Shown one piece after another: positions 57,834 to 64,000 of a stretch of DNA of 64,000 nt (within the stretch, counting starts at the first letter, position 1; each line of letters opens with the position of its first letter). The translations under genes and the position numbers were made by a program. Source of the DNA: Papaver somniferum (lineage: Eukaryota > Streptophyta > Magnoliopsida > Ranunculales > Papaveraceae); assembly GCF_003573695.1 (NCBI RefSeq), contig NC_039364.1, positions 70,948,256 to 71,012,255 on the forward strand. Reading direction: 5' to 3'. Below the pieces are notes generated by a model. That model was not told where the DNA came from and ran no database searches. It saw only the letters and a program-made list of their open reading frames with translations.

Positions 57834-58900
57834 ACACTAAAAAAAATTCAAAAAGAATAAAAACCTAACAAGGAAGGTTGTTCTAACAAACACACAGCAG
57901 GCTGACTCGACTTCACCAAAGAAAACCTAAAGATTTATAGCAAACAAAAAGCATGATGGCTCCACTTAGATTGTTTCTAGACCAGCTTCTAATCCTTCGA
58001 AAGGGAATTCGTTACAGTTTGAGCAACCCCTCTGGATCAATCCGAGCTAATGTGAGATGAAACTGAGGCGAGGGAAGCTCAATGGAGCTTTGATACCCAA
58101 GGCCTCACCGGCGTTACAAGGCGGCTTGTTTCAACTCCCAGAAGTCATCATGAACTTTGAAGTTGCTTAAAAGGTGACCAATATCCTTCGAAATTTTTTC
58201 CTAACAAGCTCGATACCCTATAGGTCTCTTTCTAATCAGATTTTAAAGCTTGGGTTCGCGTTAGGTTTTGTTTTCCTAAGGCGGGCAAGAAGGGAACGGT
58301 AATGAAATCCGAACCCTTATCTTGTTTTGGCCAGGCCTTTCCCTTTACTAGGAATATAAAAACAGTCTGGTTCGTCCTCAATCAATTATCACCTTAAGGA
58401 ATACAGTAACCCGCTTGCAGGAGATTCGCGGATGTTTCGATTGGACTTACCTCCTGTACCAGACGGGGAATGAACCGCTGAAGTTGACTCGGGCCACGAC
58501 TCCTATGTCATGTGTGAACCCGAGGGGCCGAGACGATATTGTAATCGTCGTCCTTCCCTGCGCACAGTTTGTATCTAAGGGTACCCTTCTGTAGGGTTTA
58601 AAATTAAAGTCCAAATGTCCAGTCCAAAGTTCAAAGTGCAAAAGAAAAAGAAAATTACAAATATTTCCTACTACAATTCTAAAAATAATAATAAAAATAT
58701 CTAAAAATAAAAAATTAAATTAAATCCTAAAAATTAATTTGTCTTATTTTCTTCTCTTTTCGCTTTAAGCTTTTTTTTTTTCCAAGTCCTTAGTGTTCCA
58801 CTTCGAACCTGTAAATCAAAGACAAAAGACACGTAAAAAGGAACAAATGAAAATAATTAAAAAAAAAAATCTAAAAATGCTACCTAAACACAAATCCGCG
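57834..58900 (-). other. 5' leader of element D
   Basis: This is non-coding leader between the primer site and gag, about 1.07 kb, with an A-rich segment at 58630-58740 on plus. No independent gene is seen. Confidence 0.55.
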
Positions 58901-58918
58901 TCGGCGACGCCAAAAATT
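58901..58918 (-). promoter_or_regulatory. Primer-binding region of element D
   Basis: On minus, the sequence after the LTR end reads AATTTTTGGCGTCGCCGACG. It resembles the TTTTTGGCGCCGTTGCCGGG site common in Tat/Athila-type elements, with changes. Confidence 0.6.
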
Positions 58919-60539
58919 TGATGGTTTTTCAAAATGGTTGTAGTAATAGTGGTAAAAAGGTTCTTTTCAGACTTGTGAAGAAAACAATTTTTAGATTTAA
59001 ATTAAACTAGACAATTAAATAAAGTTGTTCAAAGTTATAGAGAAAAACACCAAGATTCTGGATTCCACCATTGTCCCATTAAATGATAAATTCTATTCAA
59101 TATTCATGCAATTTTTTCCTTTTCAAGTGATTCTAATATTTGCCTACAATAAATTTTTGAAGTAATAATTGTAATCACAGAGTATGAAACATCAAAAGTT
59201 TTAAAAAACCCAGCATGCTTCATCAAAATAATTCACAACTACTCAATAAAAATCAATTTATCTATTTCAATTCCATGCAAATAATCATATAAAAAATATT
59301 GCAAATAAATAATAAAAATAGAATTATACCAATTAATCTGGGACAATGGATTCCTCCGTTGCCTCGGCTAATGGGTTTAGCTCCTCATCCCAAAAACATA
59401 CTCACAAGATAAATTCATGGCTAAAATAGGTGTTTTTATTGATGTATATAAGATGAAACAGGACTTAGCAACGCTGTAGAGGTGTTACAGCGTCACTGTT
59501 ACAAAGGGGTAACTGCTATTGAAGACTGCTGTAAACGATAAGCCTTTACTGTTGTAAAAGAACGACACTGGTATTGTTATTTAAGATTGCTAAAGAACGA
59601 CTGACTATGTGAGTCTGTTCTTCGTGTTCTTGAAGCTCTTCAATGGTAGCAGCAGCAGCAGCACTGTCTTCTCTGTAATCGCTTCTCCTCGGCTCTTCTC
59701 GACTCTAAACTCTCTCCTAAGGTTTTCTAACCTCTTCATGACTCGACCCAAACCTTTTATAGCTAACAGCCTCCAAAAATATCGAGTAAATTCGAGAATA
59801 TTTCTGTTTTCTTCTCCCGTGATGTTGAGAGAAAATCTCACTTCAATCCTCTCTGTACGCGTCTTCTGGCCTATTATAACTCTCCAAACTTCTCCTCTGA
59901 CTTGAACAAGACTAGGTACATCTTTATCCAGCGTAAAACTCTCCCAAAATTCTTCACAAAATCTTTGAAAATAAACAGAAAGAATACGTATCCCTGTTGA
60001 ACTTTGATTCACTTCTCCCGGCCATTCTAGCCCAATATGTTCGACCCAAACGCACACACAAACCCTGTTTTGCTCTAGTAAGTCCATCCCAATCGAATTC
60101 CACAATTGAATCTCTTTAAAACTGCCCAAAGATTCTCACACAAAAATTGCTCCTCGCTGCTGCCAGTTTCCCGCCAAAAAATTGTATTTGAATTATGAAG
60201 ATGACCTCCCCTTATCCATTTCGAGAGTCCCTTTAGTACATGCCCTGAAATGGGGTGCCCCTTATCAAACTTAGGGGTGCATTTAGCAATTCTTCTAGGA
60301 TGTTTTCCGCACTTTTTCGGGGTTCCTCCGGGGTATTTCTGGGGTGTCTCCAACATACTTCTAGGGTGCTTCTGGTAGTTCCTCTCGGGGTGTAAATACC
60401 ACTTTTCGAGCCCATTTCGCCGCAAAATCTTATTTCTCCAAAAACACCTACAAAAGCGCAAAATAACCAAATAAGCATAAAAACGAGCACTAACAATACA
60501 TGTAAATGAGAACAAATAGACACATAAATGCGTCTATCA
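58919..60539 (-). repeat. 5' LTR of element D
   Basis: 1,621 bp, a near-identical partner of 51649-53266. Paired open frames of 165-174 codons inside the two LTRs follow from this identity and have no recognised domain. Confidence 0.9.
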
Positions 60540-61540
60540 ATGATCACTTTCATATCAACCATATTCTTCTTCACCATAACTAGTTCAAGTGACTTAAATG
60601 AGCTAGTTAGAGAGTTGTTCAATTGTAAGGAAATCTTATGTAACTACACAAGACACAATCGAAGCAAAAACGATTTTATTCACTAGAATCGGTTCATGAA
60701 CTATATAGACACGGTTTGCAATTTGCATTCCTTAGTTTATATAAGAATAAGTTCACAAACATCGTTTTTAGATATAACCTACTCAAGTTCGCGAACTGGG
60801 TTCGCGGACTTAAGTTCCCGGACGGAGTTCACAAACTCCAGCAGAATTTTCGGGACAAGAACTTCCGCCAGTTCGCGGACTTGGCTCACGCCACCATGCC
60901 GGTTCTCTTGATCAACAAAGTTCGCAAACTTCGGTTCAAGGAATAAGGACTTATACATATATGTGTTTCCACAACAATGCTTATATCCTTTAATGGTTAT
61001 ATAATTTAAACTCTCATTTCAATCATTGGAACATTCTTAGAGGACGTTGATATTCTATAGTTGTTATTCACAAACTATTTTTCGTCAAAGTAAGCAATTT
61101 CCAAAGTGATTGAAACTTGTCATGACTTTCGTCACTAGGTAAAGATGAACTTGGTTAAAGCGAAAGCTTACCAACACATATTTCGAGAAATAGATAAGCG
61201 AGATAAACTCGGCTCGAAATAGCAAATGTGTATAATCTAAGTCTATATAGCAAAACGACTTTTGTCTCAAGATAGGAGATAAATAGACTTTTGAGTGATA
61301 GATAAGTTCAAGTCTTCACATACCTTTTAGTCGATGAAGATCCACCGGTTCCTTGAGTAGTCCTTCGTCTTGTATGATGATTGCCATGGAATTCTTGAGC
61401 TCAACTACACTTTCTATCCTAGTCCGAGACCTTAGCTATAGTAGATTAGAAATCAAGACTTATAGTTTTCATCACTAATATTGAAAAAAATGCTTGAGAT
61501 AGAAACGCATGCGAGTTCGACCGATCAATGCTCTAAAACA

Positions 61541-61928
61541 CACGGTACGGTTCGACTCGGTTCCTTCCGAGGCCGAGTACCTGTACCTCCCTAGTCTCGG
61601 TTCTTAATTTTTGGACCGGTACTTGTACCTCTTTCCTTGGTTCCAGTACCATTCGGGACAAGTACGGTACCAGGGAAGGTTCCGATACCAGTCGGTACTT
61701 TCTGTCAGAATTCCAGTGCATAGACCGAAAATTTGCAGAAACAACCTCAGATCCTTGAATCTCCTCCACCATCTCTGCTTGAATTCAAGTGTATAGCCCA
61801 TCTCTTATTAGCTTATATTCACTATAAACAATCTGAATTCCTGAAATGCCTCACAATCACCAGTTCATACACATTCTATCATCTTATTACCACCAATTCA
61901 GAGTCACACAACAACTTCAGTTCCTCTT
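61541..61928. repeat. GGTACC-rich transposon debris
   Basis: Between 61546 and 61700 the words GGTACGG, CGGTACTTGTACC, TTCCAGTACC and GTACGGTACC recur in both orientations, as in subterminal regions of hAT-like MITEs. No paired ends were found. The rest is unassigned and has no gene. Confidence 0.4.
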
Positions 61929-64000
61929 TGAAAAGGCGAGGGTACCCAAATATACCTCAAGCTAAAACTTTTCCTACCTATAAGTCATTTCTCCGAAAAT
62001 GATTGTCTATGGACTGAGTCGAGACAATGCAACTAATCGGTTCACACTTCGTGTGATCGTCTATGGATACGAGATCGAGACAATAAAACAACGAAGTATA
62101 TTTACTTGATAAAAGGTTTGGACTTAACCAAACACAATAGGATTGCTTATCAAGTAAATAGGAATTAACGTTTGTGTAATTTACTTTAATTATAAAAAAA
62201 TAATAATAATGCGGAAATATAAAGTAAATGATACAACAAGATTTTGTTAACGAGGAAACCACAAACGCATAAAAACCCCGGGACCTTGTCCAGAATTGAA
62301 TACTCTCAGGATTAAGCCGCTACACAAAATTAAACCAACTTCGTATAGTTGAGACCAAGAAACTAAACCTATAGTTCCAAACAGTAAAGGAACAACAAAT
62401 CTGTTTGGTAGCAACTCTCTTCAACCAAGTGATGTGAGTTCGACAAAGGCTCTTCTGTTTATCTCAATAAACTCCTTCGTCAGGTTCTTAGATCTATCTT
62501 ATGTTCAACTATCAAAGGTAATTGTTAAGATTTTGCAATCAATACTTCTAATCACAAAGAATTATATTGATGCCGATCTACACAACTAATCAATCCAATC
62601 TACCACAAGGATAAACCGATTATAGTTGGATCCTCTATACCGAAAAAAGTATTGTGCACACCAAAGATTATGAACCCCAAATCAGAAATCTTCAATATCT
62701 TCTTTGTCTTCAAATCTTCTTAGATCTTCAATAAACGCCCGTACACTACAACTTGAATCTCTTGTAATCAATCACGCATAGAACGGAATCTGTTAACAAT
62801 GGATTATCACAAGACGTATTTAGATATACAAACAGTCTAAAGATCCATGTCGAAACTTCGATCTAATTTGAGTGAATCCTATATCAGAAGAGAAGATTCT
62901 CAAGCATAAACAAACTAGGTGCAATCAAAGTTCAACCACCGTTAGTCAATCAAATCAATCGAAACCACAAGATAAACCAAAATTACCTAGTTTTCCGCCA
63001 ACGGTACTAATAGAGCTTCTCAATCCCAAAGAAGATTTTAAACTGAGCAGCCGCAAGAGATTTCGCCTAATTAGGTTACTCTCCTCTCCAAATAGGCGGT
63101 TTCACCAGTAACAACACAACCAAGGAAGTTTGCGGTCACGAAGGATTAGTTTGCTAGAAATGCAAACTTCAAGTATTTATATACAAGGAAGTTTGGACAC
63201 CAAGGAATTTCCAAAACCGAATATATTCTCAAGATATGCAATATATTCCAATTCGGTTTCCGTAATTCCTGGAAATGCTCTGTCCAAAATAATGACCGAA
63301 AATCTCTTTGGAAAATATTCAACTAGTAAATGCACGTTACTAATTCTCATTTTCCTAAAATAAAATTAAAAACCTTAAATAAAAGATTCTTAACTTATTT
63401 ATGTTTCGATCCTGGGATTTTCTTCCTTTAGCTATTAAGGAATAACTTTGAACAATTAAGGATAAGCGTTACTGCACATGTTCAAAGTATGTCGACATTC
63501 TTACTCTGTAAGTCCTCTTTCATACTTACAATCTTGAAACCGATTTGCCACACTTCCAAACAAGTTTAGAATTGGTTCATCTGACTTTCAAGAACTATGT
63601 GATTGACCAAGAACACTCAATCACCAATCATAGGTTTAACGGTTCTACCAAAACAAGTTTCGGTTCTACCTCCATGTGAGTACTGTGCAAAGTCACACTA
63701 GCTTTCCAAAATTCGGTTGAATAGGTACCACATATATATGGTATCTAACTTGAATGTGTTGCACAAGTCCATGGGATCGGTTCCCCTTTGCCTAAAAACG
63801 TGTTGCGCATGTCCATAGGATCGGTTTCCCTTTCTGCTAAACCATGCTGCACCTCATACAAGGATCGATTCCCTTTACCCAGAGTCGATCTTACACAAAA
63901 TCACAAACCCGATGATACTATCTCAGGTGATTACTTAAGATCAGTTTCACTAATAAAAGTCATACCAATACATAAGTCAGGCCTTTGTGAATAGTTTTAC
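61929..64000 (-). repeat. Copia-type LTR, subfamily E, running off the window
   Basis: Read on minus it ends GTACCCTCGCCTTTTCA at 61929 with no primer site beyond, so it is a solo LTR or the 3' LTR of an element outside the window. The first 440 bp match 2220-2672 inverted, including the invariant block at 62245-62291. A degenerate repeat with CCATGGGATCGGTTCCCTTT-type units lies at 63760-63880. No genes. Confidence 0.6.

Larger units (their letters stand above)
51649..60539 (-). mobile_element. Gypsy-type (Tat/Athila-like) element D, no RT or integrase
   Basis: LTRs at 58919-60539 (5', on minus) and 51649-53266 (3') are about 1.62 kb, TG..CA, and differ at only scattered positions. The element is flanked by a perfect duplication ATGAT (51644-51648 and 60540-60544). 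The uninterrupted target is visible in the other LTR of element C at 45541-45560 (CATATGATCACTTTCATATC). It carries one long gag-protease frame but no reverse transcriptase, RNase H or integrase. It is recent, as shown by LTR similarity and intact ends. Confidence 0.92.
44547..61540 (-). mobile_element. Non-autonomous Ty1/copia-type element C, with nested gypsy
   Basis: Minus-strand element. The 5' LTR is 50277-61540, interrupted by element D at 51649-60539. The primer site is at 50259-50276, gag-like ORF1 at 49031-50211, ORF2 at 48203-48616, and the polypurine tract and 3' LTR start at 46526. The 3' LTR runs down to 44547, where it breaks at the invariant block. No pol domains are present. 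It has the same layout as element A. Confidence 0.8.

Noticed and set aside
52335..60129. Open frames of 165-174 codons at 52335-52832 and 59605-60129 (-)
   Set aside because: They lie inside the two LTRs of element D, have no recognisable domain, and the other strand is also open there.
61533..61801. Overlapping frames on both strands with Tyr/Arg/Val-rich translations
   Set aside because: They arise from GGTACC-type transposon repeats; nothing protein-like is conserved.

Overview
This is nuclear DNA of a flowering plant. The evidence is a 22-exon GH31 gene with plant-type introns, a plant mobile domain gene remnant, and layers of plant Ty1/copia and Ty3/gypsy LTR retrotransposons, PIF/Harbinger, MULE, hAT, Tourist and Stowaway elements. 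The species cannot be named from the sequence alone. Repeats and decayed transposons make up most of the window; real host gene sequence is confined to about 14.5-31 kb.

Layout. 1-4.6 kb: LTR-like tail, an LTR fragment and unassigned GA/TG-rich DNA. 4.6-12 kb: non-autonomous copia-type element A (+) with a 1.5-kb non-autonomous MULE inside it. 12-14.1 kb: degenerate tandem repeats. 14.5-18.8 kb: four clean exons of an unidentified gene (-), with a complete but decayed 3.6-kb PIF/Harbinger element in one intron. 20.6-21.0 kb: a small intronless membrane-protein gene (-). 22.4-22.8 kb: Stowaway MITE. 23.0-29.4 kb: a heteroglycan-glucosidase-like GH31 gene (-), almost entirely intact but carrying a nonsense codon and lacking the exon with the conserved IWMDIDYMDG-type motif. 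29.4-30.6 kb: a Tourist-like MITE and a hAT-like element. 31.2-32.4 kb: broken plant mobile domain gene (+), cut by an LTR. 32.4-42.8 kb: LTR fragment, element B (+) and a further LTR. 42.8-44.5 kb: gypsy-like debris. 44.5-61.5 kb: element C (-), whose 5' LTR contains a full 8.9-kb gypsy-type element D with a perfect ATGAT target duplication. 61.5-64 kb: GGTACC-rich debris and an inverted LTR.

The most unusual material is the copia-type family A/B/C. All three have LTRs of about 2.4 kb (where complete), a tRNA-iMet-type primer site, a gag-like ORF1 and no visible integrase or reverse transcriptase. In the usual extra-ORF position before the 3' LTR all three carry a short coiled-coil ORF2; it is open in A and C (about 139 and 137 residues) and broken in B. 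It is followed by five polypurine tracts at conserved spacing. The LTRs share a nearly invariant block of about 45 nt but have interchangeable palindromic minisatellites. Element D keeps one long gag-protease frame with two in-frame stops and has no reverse transcriptase or integrase, so it also depends on partners elsewhere.

All calls come from reading the sequence. Family names rest on recognised motifs, not on database searches.
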